From Elysia marginata (Eukaryota > Mollusca > Gastropoda > Plakobranchidae), in contig BMAT01001403.1 of the NCBI GenBank assembly GCA_019649035.1, positions 92,401 to 116,876 on the forward strand: 24,476 nucleotides of DNA. Reading direction: 5' to 3'. Positions 1 through 9,251 of this stretch are shown here, in pieces (the stretch's first letter is position 1; each line of letters begins with the position of its first letter). The notes under the pieces are model-generated. The model was not told the origin of the DNA and searched no databases. It saw only the letters and a program-made list of their open reading frames with translations. The position numbers were made by a program, and so were the translations under genes.

Positions 1-48
1 TAGAACTCTACCCACCTGTCTCTTCAACACAATGACACGGATACCTCT
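1..48. repeat. 48-bp direct repeat, copy 1
   Basis: These 48 bases recur exactly at 519-566, 518 bp away. The copy touches the window edge, so its left limit is unknown. After base 48 the copies diverge: this one continues into unique sequence and the other runs into a CT microsatellite. It may be a local duplication or a dispersed repeat linked to CT tracts; the sequence does not decide which. Confidence 0.85.
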
Positions 49-329
49 AAGGGCCCCAAAAGCTAGAAAACACAGATACGCTAACTCGTTTATACCTAGA
101 TCTATTTCGTTACACAATAAAAATTTTAAAAGAATATTTCCCACGGTCTAGATCTAAATACTCCATACTTATATTGCCAATAATTTTTTATATACTTTGA
201 TTGCTTTTTGATTGCTTTGTGATATTAGTATATAGATAATTATTATATATAAAAAGGCTGTGATTTAAAGTTAAAGTTAAAGATTTATACTAACATTTTT
301 TATTCATACGTTCTATATCTATGTTCAAA

Positions 330-432
330 ACTGTTTTTTGTTTTTTATGAGAAGCTTGTCTCAAGAATTTCCCCTAGTGGGATCAATAAAGAATTTTGAA
401 TCTTGAATCTTTGAATCTTGAATCTTGAATCT
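330..432 (+). mobile_element. Probable 3' end of a non-LTR retrotransposon
   Basis: A short block with a small stem-forming segment (cccc/gggat around 371-382) and an AATAAA at 385-390 is followed by a variable run of TTGAATC/TTGAATCT units to 432. A 3' terminal hairpin, an AATAAA-like word and a short tandem 3' tail are typical of CR1/Nimb-like and related LINEs of invertebrates. No reverse transcriptase sequence is present upstream, so this would be a severely 5'-truncated copy. No clear target-site duplication was found. A tRNA-derived SINE sharing a LINE tail is an alternative, but no A or B box is visible. Confidence 0.5.
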
Positions 433-449
433 CTCTCCCTCTCTCTCTT

Positions 450-489
<40 letters not shown>

Positions 490-583
490 CCTCTCTCTCT
501 TTCCCTGAGCATAATACGTAGAACTCTACCCACCTGTCTCTTCAACACAATGACACGGATACCTCTCTCTCTCTCTGTCTGTC

Positions 584-632
<49 letters not shown>
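431..632. repeat. Compound CT/GTCT microsatellite, interrupted
   Basis: Two CT-rich blocks (431-502 and about 563-632) contain pure (CT)n runs with short GTCT runs. They are separated by 16 bp of unique sequence and the second 48-bp direct repeat. Serine/leucine frames on + and arginine/glutamate frames on - across this block are low-complexity artefacts. Confidence 0.95.
519..566. repeat. 48-bp direct repeat, copy 2
   Basis: Exact match to 1-48, embedded between two CT-rich microsatellite blocks. The perfect identity suggests a recent duplication or gene conversion. Confidence 0.85.
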
Positions 633-635
<3 letters not shown>

Positions 636-1200
636 GTGCCTACTGCCTAACTACTCAACAGAGGCCTTGTTAATTTAATTTTATAAAACTAAAATTTTTG
701 CGGGGAAAGTTAAGAATATTCTTTTCAACCTGCACTTCATTCTTGTCTACAGTTTTAAAGAGGTGGTTGAACGCTCGCAGTGACTTTTAGCAAGAACAGA
801 CTATGTATAATTTTTTTCTTTCTGCAAAGTTCTTGTCCTCTGTAACACAAAAGCAGTGAGAAAATGTCCATGTTTACATTATAATGTGCTCTCATTTCAA
901 TTAACTTATGCCAGGATTTCTCCACTTTTCAGCTACATGCACACACCACCAGAACACAGTTAGGGAAAACAGAATGGAACATGTCAAAACCGCACGGTTT
1001 CCACCTTTACAACAGCAGCTGAAGCAAAGCTAATCAGTCCCACCATAATGCAGGGGCTACCGCTGGAAACGGCTGACTAACTTTTGAAAGAAAATCATTT
1101 TAGGTACATGTAGATCTGGAAACTTTCAATTTTACTGGCAGCAATCAGAGACCTCAAATTTCCCATTGCAGCCTCTGGTTTGAAGGTAGATTGTGAACCC
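633..1200. other. Unique sequence, no feature seen
   Basis: No long open frame, repeat or RNA gene is visible. If the exon candidate at 1240-1449 is real, its promoter would lie at the right end of this stretch. I see no convincing TATA box there. Confidence 0.6.
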
Positions 1201-1239
1201 TCCATACTAACACTTGAGCCGTAGTCACCTTACAGTCAT

Positions 1240-1449
1240 TGAAACGCACTACGTCCAGGCATGTACCCGTTAGAGCTGGTCAGGGGATAAGTCGCCTTTG
1301 TAGTGCCTGGACTCGCCAAAGGTCAACGTCCGCGTTCACTAGACGAGGCTTGCAATCAAAGCGACAGTAAATTACAACCAGGAAGCCGGGAGAGAGAGAC
1401 GGACGAGGGGGTTCATATCCGAGAAGGCAATAAACTTGCATCATGGAAG
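1240..1449 (+). other. Candidate first exon: 5' UTR plus start codon
   Basis: This segment is richer in GC and CpG than its surroundings. It ends with ATG at 1443-1445 in a favourable context (A at -3, G at +4). An in-frame TAA lies three codons upstream, so the ATG would open its frame. Codons ATG GAA G are followed at 1450 by GTGAGT, giving AAG|GTGAGT, a near-consensus donor that would leave a phase-1 intron. A 9-bp inverted repeat (1253-1261 with 1304-1312) lies in the proposed UTR. The left limit is a guess: no promoter motif fixes the transcription start. Nothing identifies the protein, because only seven coding bases would be in this exon. It could be a chance ATG-donor combination; transcript data would decide. 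Confidence 0.35.
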
Positions 1450-2040
1450 GTGAGTATTAACCGCTACATCATTCTATTGATAGCCATCACCTAGCATTTC
1501 AAAAAAATGTTATGCTCAAAATTCATCCATTCATAATAGTCCTATCTGTATCTTGAGATAGATCTACATGTGTCGGATTTCAAAAGATTGAATTTGAGAG
1601 AATGCCATTTTAATTTGTAGATTTTTTTTTCTTTTTTACCTCATTAAAAACTTGTGCAAATCAATTGACGCTTTAATATTTTCCCCCAATGTTTTTATGA
1701 GGTATTTTAAACTAAGGCAAAACTGCACTGTTCTAAAACGCAACGTCCAAATCATTCGATATCCGACTCATTTTTACTGGTTGCGACACACAATCATGTT
1801 TGAGTTGAAGTCACATCTTGCTTATACCATACCATGGGTGTAAAACAGTCTGCAGTTTTGGTACTTTCGCTGTACGCTGGGACTGCGAATGAAAAGTTTG
1901 TTATTGCTAAACGGTATATCAGTAGCGTTAGTATTTCCTTGCAGTCTCCTTTAATTTTACTAGCAGCATCTTACCTTTGTATTAGCCACCATTATTAACA
2001 CCTCCACAATCACCCTCCCCGCCACAACCACCAACAGCTC
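1450..2040. other. Intron-like unique sequence
   Basis: AT-rich sequence with no recognisable coding content. An acceptor-like site (ccttgcag) ends at about 1944, but the frame that would follow the 1449 donor reaches a stop within about 15 codons and has no clear downstream donor. Confidence 0.5.
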
Positions 2041-2185
2041 ATTATCAGCAATGTCTCGTCCTCATGATGTTTATCATTATTATAATGATCATCATCGTCT
2101 CATCATCATCATTCTTTATCCAAGCTCATTAAAATAATCATCATCTCTGTTATCATCTTCGCCATCATCATCATTCCAGCTTTTT
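2041..2185. repeat. ATC/CAT-rich imperfect trinucleotide repeat
   Basis: Imperfect runs of CAT/ATC with ATT interruptions cover about 145 bp, notably 2086-2111 and 2160-2175. This is simple-sequence DNA with no coding evidence. Confidence 0.8.
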
Positions 2186-2589
2186 GAAATCATCGCTATC
2201 TCTATAACTAGTTTTTCCCTGTGCTTGCTATTCTTCTTGTGACCCAGTTTGATTAGATCATTAGATAACTTGTTAGTTCATGCTGTGGAACACGAGACAT
2301 TGGTAAAAAAAAAAATAAATAAAATTTACTTCTTACATCATGTGTGTGTTTAGACATCCTGGTGTAATTTTAAAAAGGAAAGCATGCTGTGAGTAATATT
2401 ATTAGAGCATCACTAAATCCTCCGCTCCAGAGAGTCGCGAGGTAGCACTTCCTCATTCCCAGTCCATAAGGGACTATCTAGCGTTACCGCGGGGCCAAAA
2501 ATTTTAAGCTCAGTCTCGTGCTATGGTGACTTTGTTAATAATTAATTTGCTATTCGATTCTAGTGCATTGTTTAATCAAGGTACCAAGG

Positions 2590-2735
2590 GAGGAGATATA
2601 ACGAGAGGAGTGGGTCTTAGACTGAGAGAGAGGTGTAAAGAGGGACCGAGAGAGAGGGTGAGAGAGAGTGGGAAAGAAAGAACGAGAACGAGAAAGAGAA
2701 AAGGCGAGGAGAGAGAGAAAAGGGATGAGGGTTTG
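2590..2735. repeat. Purine-rich GA/GAGA tract
   Basis: A degenerate GA-rich purine block on + is densest from about 2618 to 2722. Open frames on both strands here (Arg/Glu/Lys on +, Ser/Leu on -) are products of composition, not genes. Confidence 0.85.
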
Positions 2736-2928
2736 AGCTAGACTTGAGGGTGAGATTAGGATGAACGCATTTTTTTCCAGAAACAACTAATGAACAATAT
2801 CAATGCTATACAAAGGAAATGCATGTACATTTTACAGGCTTATATTTTTCAAAGCCTATCATTACACTTAAATCATAGAGTGTAGGCGGAATGGACAGTG
2901 ACAAGAAAATTGTAGCACTCAGAATCTG

Positions 2929-2998
2929 TCGGTTGTTAGATCCAATGCAGGCCAAAATGTCTATCGGCTGTTAGATCCAATGCAGGCCAAAATGTCTC
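2929..2998. repeat. 35-bp tandem duplication
   Basis: Two adjacent 35-bp copies (2929-2963 and 2964-2998) begin TCGG and contain TTAGATCCAATGCAGG. They differ at only two or three positions. There is no third copy. The period equals that of the array at 7655-7880, but the sequences are unrelated by eye. Confidence 0.9.
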
Positions 2999-2999
2999 T

Positions 3000-3385
3000 C
3001 GACCCTCACAACCAGCCGATTTGACTTTGAGCTTGGATTTGTTATTGCACAATAATATCTTTGACGAGCGCCGTTTACATTAGTACTATGAAGAGACATA
3101 CGTGCTAAGTTTTTTTTTTCGCGGTTACCAATTAAAATACTTATATAAATGCGTTTAAGCGACAGAAATACATGTCTACCTCTGGAGCAGTCATACGGAG
3201 TTGCCATAAACATGGAATCTAGATATGAATCTAGCATGTGGTGGAAGTCACAAAGTCTGCCTTGAAATCTAGTCAATTCAAACAGCTGCTTGTAAATGAA
3301 ACTTTACCTCCCAATATGTACTTAATATTATGATGTATTTAGGAGAAAAAAACTCCACACGGTATGTGTATACCCTTTAGAAATA
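3000..3385. other. Unique sequence with one unsupported minus-strand open frame
   Basis: A minus-strand frame of about 100 codons crosses this stretch (2971-3276). It starts with TTG, resembles no family I know, and ends inside the 35-bp duplication. I see no gene here. Confidence 0.5.
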
Positions 3386-3388
3386 AAG

Positions 3389-3410
3389 GAGGAGGAGGAG
3401 GAGGAGGAGA
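3389..3410. repeat. (GGA)n microsatellite, possible retroelement tail
   Basis: About six GGA units follow an AATAAA-like word (gaaataaagg). This pattern can be a SINE or LINE 3' tail, but no element body is recognisable upstream. Confidence 0.7.
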
Positions 3411-5010
3411 AAAGCATTGATTGTGGAACTATTTGTCTCGCAATCACTCTAAACCAGTTGTGTATCGTGGGTCGTCATATTACAAGACGTTGATTTACGA
3501 TAAGATTTATATGAAACTTAAAAGATTTTATGAGCAGATAAAAGAAGTTCTGTATTGGATTTTAATTATTATCGAGTAAAAGAGAAAAGATCTTTAGGGT
3601 ATTTTTGTTCGTTTTAAAATTTCCGAAATCCGAATCAATTCGAGAGATCATTAGACATATCTATAGGTCGTTTAGAAGGGAGCGCTTTTCCCTCTGGGTT
3701 GATTAAAATCTGTTGCCGTGTCCATAACAAACAATGAGAGCAGGCAATGCCCCAACATCCACAGCACCTTCACAACTACACAATAATTGTCTTGCAACCA
3801 GTTGAAATAAGTTTTAAGTCGAAATTGTAAAGTATATATTGGTATCACAGGAAAGCTTTATTTTCTCTACTTTCACATACAACAAACAGAAAAGCTCTAT
3901 CATGCTTCTGTGTGAAGTTATAGCCGTTTGAAGTTGGCAGGGTTAGAACTTGTTACGTTTCGGAAAAGGGAGAAAATGGCATGTGAAGTTCCTATGACTA
4001 TACAGATGTTGAGGCGCTAACAACCATAACAGTTAAAAAATCCCACATAAAACATGCAAGTCCAACAAGAATGAGGTCTGAAAACTGTTTATGGTTTTAG
4101 CATTAATATCAAAAATTTAAAAAGTTGACTTCTGAACACCCACTAAACTTTAAAGGTTGTATCTCAAAAGTAAGCCATCCGACTTACGACTCGTTTGCAT
4201 ATAATTCGAGACAGTTACACACACACGTAGCTCTCGTTGTTTCCCTCTTCACGGCAGAGCATGTTTTATTCGACCTACACGCTCTCGCCTAGAATAACTT
4301 CATAGATAAGCAAATTTAATGAACTTAATCATTAAAACAACCAAAGATACGAATTCCAAATTGGAGGAAAATGTCAAGATCGTGTTTCTGTCCGTTGGTC
4401 GTATAGGAGACCCTGAACTGTCAAAACACGTCACGATAGTGTCAGGTCATTCCAAGTTGTCAGTCAACTAATGGACGTTGAAGCATCGGGAAATTAAGCA
4501 AAGTAAAATACAACCTGCTTTGTTTACGTTTAGCTCTGACTTGTTTTGATAGTTATGTCAAAGTGTTATTGAAATGTTGTCTATGTAACAACATTAAGCT
4601 ATGCCAGTGCAATCAAAACAAAGAAAACCAGCCAATGTGATACTGCTTTACAACATACTCGTCTGACCTTTAACCTCTCAGTTGGTGTTTTGAAGCTGAT
4701 AATTCGAGTTGACTGAATCCCTGATGCAAGTTTTTTACACCTGTAAAGCTGTAGTTCTTTTTTTTTATTCTATTTTAAGTTCATGAAGCACAATGTATCT
4801 TTATTTTCTCAAACAGCTTTTGATAGAGAACCAGAAAATTTCACATGATTAAAAAACATTATTAAAATTTCACTCTGTCATGCGTTCTATTAGCTACCTA
4901 TCTTTGTTTGAATGAGTAATAGAAATGAAAGATCAATATCTAATGGCTTCAGGACAATAAGAGATGATTAGGCCTATATCCAAGTCAAAACCGGTCAAAA
5001 ATTTATTTAA
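3411..5010. other. Unique sequence, no feature seen
   Basis: About 1.6 kb of AT-rich sequence. No frame longer than about 60 codons, tandem array, tRNA-like promoter or inverted-repeat element was found on either strand. Confidence 0.55.
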
Positions 5011-5045
5011 TTTTTTTTGGTTTTTTTTTGTTTTTTTGTTTTTTT
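5011..5045. repeat. T-rich tract
   Basis: A near-continuous T run broken by GG and single G. It could be the reversed poly(A) tail of a minus-strand retroelement, but no element body is recognisable to its left. Confidence 0.8.
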
Positions 5046-5279
5046 AAAGTTTCTAGCTCTTCTATCGCGACAAGTTAAGGTTTTAAAAAAGCTCTTTTTT
5101 AAAAGAAAAATACAACTTTCAAAGCGGGAGAACAAGCATTTTTAAGGTGGATTTATGTGACCTATGTAGAACAAGATTGCATTTGTCGCGTTTCTCCATA
5201 AACCGTTCAGTTGCTAAGAACATACATGTACCTGTAATAATGTGAAAAAGAAATTATACTATTTCTGGGTGTATAAGGT

Positions 5280-5655
5280 GAAGACTTTAAACAGGCGGCA
5301 ACGAGGAGGCACCCAAAGACATTTTAATGTTTAGTTTTTGTTATCCGGTCAGAGAACTTTTCGTGCCGCTTCATTCGGCCGTGGATGGACATTTTATTTA
5401 TTCTTCTCGGCGGTCTACCTAAGAAACCTGTTTGGGGGGTTGACGCTGTCAGTGGACAGGACTAACACTTTCATCAGATGCTTTGTAAAGGTTTCAAAGA
5501 ACCATAGGCCGCTCAGATGTAGCAATGTTTCCTGCAGTGAGGTTTCACGTTGCTGCTTGATAAAGAAGAGGGCCATGATAATATGACGGAGAATCAGTAC
5601 CCATGGCGACTTCCGACACATTATGACTGGCTGGGAGACAGGGATTTAAAATAAA
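5280..5655. other. GC-richer unique segment with short open frames, unassigned
   Basis: This segment is noticeably less AT-rich than its flanks and is open for 68-82 codons on each strand. Both frames start at non-ATG codons (TTG on +). A separate short + frame runs 5541-5654, with its first ATG at 5583, and encodes a Trp/Tyr-rich peptide (YPWRLPTHYDWLGD). None matches a family I can name. It could be a decayed transposon, a UTR or chance. Confidence 0.3.
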
Positions 5656-5735
5656 GGTCTATTTCCAAATGTACTGCGCGAATTGGTTGTCATTTTTACA
5701 TGGCTAAGAGAGGTGGAGAGTCACAGTTGATGTGT

Positions 5736-5816
5736 TTTTTTTCTGTTTTTGTTTTGTTTTGTTTTTTTTTGTTTTGTTCTGTTTTTTTAGGGGGTTAGGG
5801 GTGGGTGGAGGAAGGG
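5736..5816. repeat. (GTTTT)n-like T-rich tract followed by a G-rich block
   Basis: A T-rich tract with GTTTT units runs to about 5789. It changes abruptly to G runs at 5790-5794, 5798-5801, 5803-5805 and 5814-5816. The G runs include two telomere-like TTAGGGG words. The last inter-run loop is 8 nt, so this is only a borderline G-quadruplex motif. Confidence 0.7.
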
Positions 5817-7060
5817 AGATGTGAACCAATCAAGCACATTTTAGGTAGAGTGGACTTAAGCTGGCACTGACAGACCGAATTCTTAACACTTTTTTCTCGC
5901 AAAAGCCTTGAAAAGGATCTAGGAAAACCTCAGCTTCTCTGCATGTATGAAATCTCAGCGACTTAGAGAGAGTGACCTCGCCTGTAATATTCAGTCAAGA
6001 GCGCAGATAAGACGTGTCCATGCGCCTTTTGTAGAGCACTTTATCAGGACAGCGTAATGTCAAGTTTTTGAGCTGGAGATTAAACGCCTCTTCAGCTTAC
6101 CAGATAACATGGTTTTATTGGGCTCTTCAGCCATGCAAGCAGCAGTTTACCAAGCTGTGGTCAGCCAGGGTGGACATTGTCCACCTAGATTCATAACTTG
6201 CAGGATTTATTCTTAATTCGGAAGTAAAATTCCATCTCTTTGGTAAGTGGTAGTTTTATTAGAGGTCAACTATTATTTGTAAAGTTGATTTGAAAACATA
6301 CTATTTCAACAATGATTTCATAAGCGTTATCTCACAACGCCCATGGTGAACTGCACCACAGCAGCGGGGAAACCCCATCCTATTTGAAATGGTGTGTTCT
6401 TTTTAATATGCCTAGGAGAAGTAGATCTAAGTAGATCAGCCATTGTGAAATGACCAGATCTTACATCAGGTCATACATTTTAACAATGTATATCGGGATT
6501 ACGATTAGAGCGTAAAGTGATCGTTCTTGGCCGCTACCAATATTGGCTTCTTAAAGGGAGGATAATTTTCGCTATAATCTCAATCCCGATATCTCAAAAA
6601 AGTCACACGTCTGACCAACATTAACGTCTTACCAGTAGCGAGATTATAATACTTGGATATGTACGTAATGACCTTGCCGATATATAAGTATAGGCAACCA
6701 TCTTATTGTTTCCGCTAGAACCTAAATGTTCCAAGGTTAAAGTTTTTTGTGGGGAACGGATTATATCGAATGTCTGTCTATCGCGTTTATCACACGGCAT
6801 TTAAATTTTGTTATGATGTTGATGTATTTCAAACTGCCGCTACAAAGCAGGCTACAACTCTCTTAAAACTGTATTGGTGGCGAATAAAAAACATGTCACT
6901 TAATCACAACGAGGTTGCTGTTTCTTGTCCAATGTTGAAAACTAGATGAGTGAATCTTGCAAACTGGTTATATCTACACAGTGTGTTAACGATTCTCTGT
7001 TTAAAACAAGAAAAAATAGGTCCATTCCAGATAAAAACGGGATTCTTTTTGCCATTGCTT
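5817..7060. other. Unique sequence, no feature seen
   Basis: No gene, array or element recognised in about 1.2 kb. A 66-codon + frame at 6749-6949 is unrecognised and has no supporting signals. Confidence 0.5.
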
Positions 7061-7124
7061 TATTCGAGAATTAAGAGACTTGGCTTCCCATTAAGTTCTG
7101 AGAGGCACAGAAGAGCAAACAAAT

Positions 7125-7203
7125 TGCCTGGGCCGGAAATCGAACCCGTGGCCTCAGTCTCGGGCAGCAGTCCCAGCCCTACCGACTGACCCACTACCTG
7201 CCT
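7125..7203 (-). mobile_element. tRNA-like head of a minus-strand SINE
   Basis: The reverse complement contains an A-box-like TGGGTCAGTCGG (plus-strand 7182-7193) and a B-box-like GGGTTCGATTTCC (7135-7147), spaced as in a tRNA-type Pol III promoter. The body should continue leftward to perhaps 7060, but that part matches neither SINE family elsewhere in the window and no duplication was found. It is probably an old or truncated copy of a third family. A tRNA gene is unlikely because no full cloverleaf acceptor stem pairs. The + frame at 6950-7189 is an artefact that reads through this head. Confidence 0.6.
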
Positions 7204-7654
7204 CTGTTTTTATTGGTATAATAATTTTGTTATTGCTTACATCAAAGCGCGTTTGACATGAGCGGGAGGAAACTTTGGTCGTTCTTTAGATCTCAACAAT
7301 ATTTCATGCTAAAGTTGACATAACAATAAGCCCACCATGTGTGTTGCATGTCTTATCCATGCTTTTGTTAGATCCAAAGACAACAGGAAAAAATACAATT
7401 ACACGTCATTTTAGTCTAAATGTTTTAAAAGCTGCTTTCCGTGGAAAAAAACGTAAGTATGTTTGTCTTTCTCAACGGTAATCGTCTTACTCTGTTGGGT
7501 ACGTTTTGACACTCTTTTATTTTCGAATGAAACCTCAGATGTCTTAGTATAGCAACGCCGGTTGAATTGTTGTTATAAGATATATCAGAACTTAGAGAGG
7601 AAACTTTTGTTTAAGAGCAAGGTATCGAAAGATCCTGAATATTGAAAAGCGATG
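7204..7654. other. Unique sequence, no feature seen
   Basis: No open frame or repeat of note was found before the minisatellite. A donor-like GTAAGTATG at about 7453 stands alone. Confidence 0.5.
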
Positions 7655-7880
7655 CCTGTTCTCTGAACGGTCAATGTAGAGCATCCGTGTCGGTTCTATG
7701 AACGGTCAATATAGAGCATCCGTGCCTGTTCTCTGAACGGTCAATGTAGAGCATCCGTGTCGGTTTTATGAACGGTCAATGTAGAGCAGCCGTGTCGGTT
7801 CTATGAACGGTCAATGTAGAGCAGCCGTGTCGGTTCTCTGAACGGTCAATGTAGAGCAGCCGTAACGGTTCCCCGGGCGG
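7655..7880. repeat. 35-bp minisatellite, six full units and one decayed
   Basis: The core GAACGGTCAAT starts at 7665, 7700, 7735, 7770, 7805 and 7840, an exact 35-bp step with no indels. A seventh unit (to about 7880) is degenerate. Units 1-3 carry GCATCC and units 4-6 carry GCAGCC. Units 1 and 3 share CCTGTTCTCTG where others have a CGGTT form. This pattern suggests growth through 70-bp dimer duplication followed by single-unit spread. The period is not a multiple of three, so it is unlikely to be coding. Confidence 0.95.
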
Positions 7881-8180
7881 CGAACTTTGTTCGATCCCTT
7901 TTGAAGTCAATTTTAATAGTTAAAGAGACAATGAAGAGTTTTAACTTAAGCTCAGGTATTTTACGTAATATGAGCCAGTTAGACTGGCGTTGCAGCAGAT
8001 GTTTTCATAGCTCTGCGTTTGACACTGTCTACACATTAATTATTTACATGTACTGTGTTGATTGGTGAAAATGTTTTTTTTTCATAACCATTTGTTCCTC
8101 GTTTCCTTTTCACGTCGCAGGCATCATTATAGAATAATCCCAATGTTCTTTTATCAGGCAATTAAACAAACAGTTTTAGA
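7881..8180. other. Unique sequence, no feature seen
   Basis: No gene or repeat recognised. An acceptor-like site (cgtcgcag) ends at 8120 but is followed by an early stop in the frame set by the 1449 donor. Confidence 0.5.
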
Positions 8181-8182
8181 AA

Positions 8183-8195
8183 GGGGGGGGGGGGG
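8183..8195. repeat. Poly(G) run of 13
   Basis: Thirteen consecutive G on +, preceded by AGAAA. Simple repeat; its exact length may be a sequencing or assembly uncertainty. Confidence 0.9.
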
Positions 8196-8280
8196 CTGCT
8201 AGACAGACAGTTATAATAGTACATTTACAGTAGTACTCCCCAGTAGCCTGATCTACAAGTGTTTTCCTCCTTGATCAGTT

Positions 8281-8322
8281 TTTTCTTTTGTTTTGTTTTT
8301 TCTTTTTTTTTTTCTTTTGCAG
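8281..8322 (+). other. T-rich polypyrimidine tract ending in CAG (acceptor-like)
   Basis: Mostly T with a few C and G, ending TTTTGCAG at 8322, which matches a 3' splice-site pattern. Joined to the donor at 1449, the phase-1 frame stays open for 24 codons and then meets TGA at 8394-8396 with no good donor inside. It could be a decoy tract; it is the most acceptor-like site I noticed. Confidence 0.25.
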
Positions 8323-8396
8323 GCTATCATTATGAGACGCCAAGTATCTCGCTAACACACAGGATGCTTAAAGAGTATTACCTGACTTTTCATTGA

Positions 8397-8930
8397 ATGA
8401 TTTCGATAACTTGGCCTAGATCTATGTGTTAATGGTTTTTCCTTTTTTTTTTAACTCCAAATTGTCTGAAGTGGATCAGAGATCAATCAGATTACAATGT
8501 AGCTTAGCTTTCCTGGTCGATTTCATTGCTTCTTTGAGTGGTTGAATCGACTGTTAAGTCTAATTATGAGGATTATGTCATTAAAAGATAAGAACGTCTT
8601 TGTACTTTACGTCCTTAGCTTGCACATGTCAGGTGAAAGGATGTTTTGGTGAGTGGTGAGGTACATGCGTTTATTGCTCTAAGATATCGCACATGAGCTG
8701 CATTTCAACACGGTTTGCTTTACTTATTGCCTGAAGGGAGGTCAGTCCGACCCTATAATCCAAAAACTCTTTTACTGTTGATTAAGGTCAATAACCGTCG
8801 AAATCATGCCCGTTTCTTAAGGTGCATTAATTTTGGAATGGCTTCAAGAGTGTCTGGTTTTTATTTTGCCATGAAAACTGTTCAGCTTTTACATCACAGT
8901 TAACGCAATTTCTACCTCAGTTGACTCGCG
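8397..8930. other. Unique sequence, no feature seen
   Basis: No gene or element recognised. A 62-codon + frame (8715-8903) has no similarity that I recognise. Confidence 0.5.
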
Positions 8931-9251
8931 GTACCAGGTGTACTGGCTCTGTGGCCTAGCGGTAAGACACTCGCTCAGTGATCGGGAGGTATGGGTTCGA
9001 TACCCGGCCGAGTCAAACCAAGTACTTAAATATTGTTATTAGCAGCTGATCCGCCTAGAGTCTGGCATTATGGGTGTAGTCTAAGTCTGGTCGGCCCGGT
9101 GTCAGGGTAATGTGACTGGTGTGGTGTATGCAAGCGCTCCTTACATTACAATGTGGCAGCAAGCTTTCAATTGTCCCAAGCACCGTCTCTGATATAAACT
9201 TGTAGTTGAAAAGAGACGTTAAAAATCAAACAGCCTAACCGTACCAGGTGT
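8931..9251 (+). mobile_element. tRNA-derived SINE, family 1, copy A, with TSD
   Basis: The body (8942-9240, 299 bp) is bounded by perfect 11-bp duplications GTACCAGGTGT at 8931-8941 and 9241-9251. The internal Pol III promoter is clear: A box TGGCCTAGCGG at 8952-8962 and B box GGTTCGATACC at 8994-9004. A central core follows (GGTGTCAGGGTAATGTGAC), then a 3' part ending AGAGACGTTAAAAATCAAAC and a degenerate tail (agcctaacc). SINEs encode no protein and are mobilised by a partner LINE. It differs from copies B and C by many point changes and a corrupted tail, so it is probably the oldest of the three. Confidence 0.95.

Noticed and set aside
430-640. Ser/Leu-rich frames and their Arg/Glu-rich antisense
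   Set aside because: They are pure products of the CT microsatellite.
1303-1494. 63-codon + frame across the candidate first exon
   Set aside because: It reads through the strong donor at 1449 into intron-like sequence and is in a different frame from the well-placed ATG at 1443.
2971-3276. 101-codon minus-strand frame
   Set aside because: It starts with TTG, ends inside a tandem duplication and has no recognisable domain.
6950-7189. 79-codon + frame ending PGPEIEPVASVSG
   Set aside because: Its C-terminal part reads through the minus-strand tRNA-like SINE head.
7655-7880. Possible CRISPR array
   Set aside because: The 35-bp units are directly abutting with no unique spacers, there are no cas genes, and the genome is eukaryotic.
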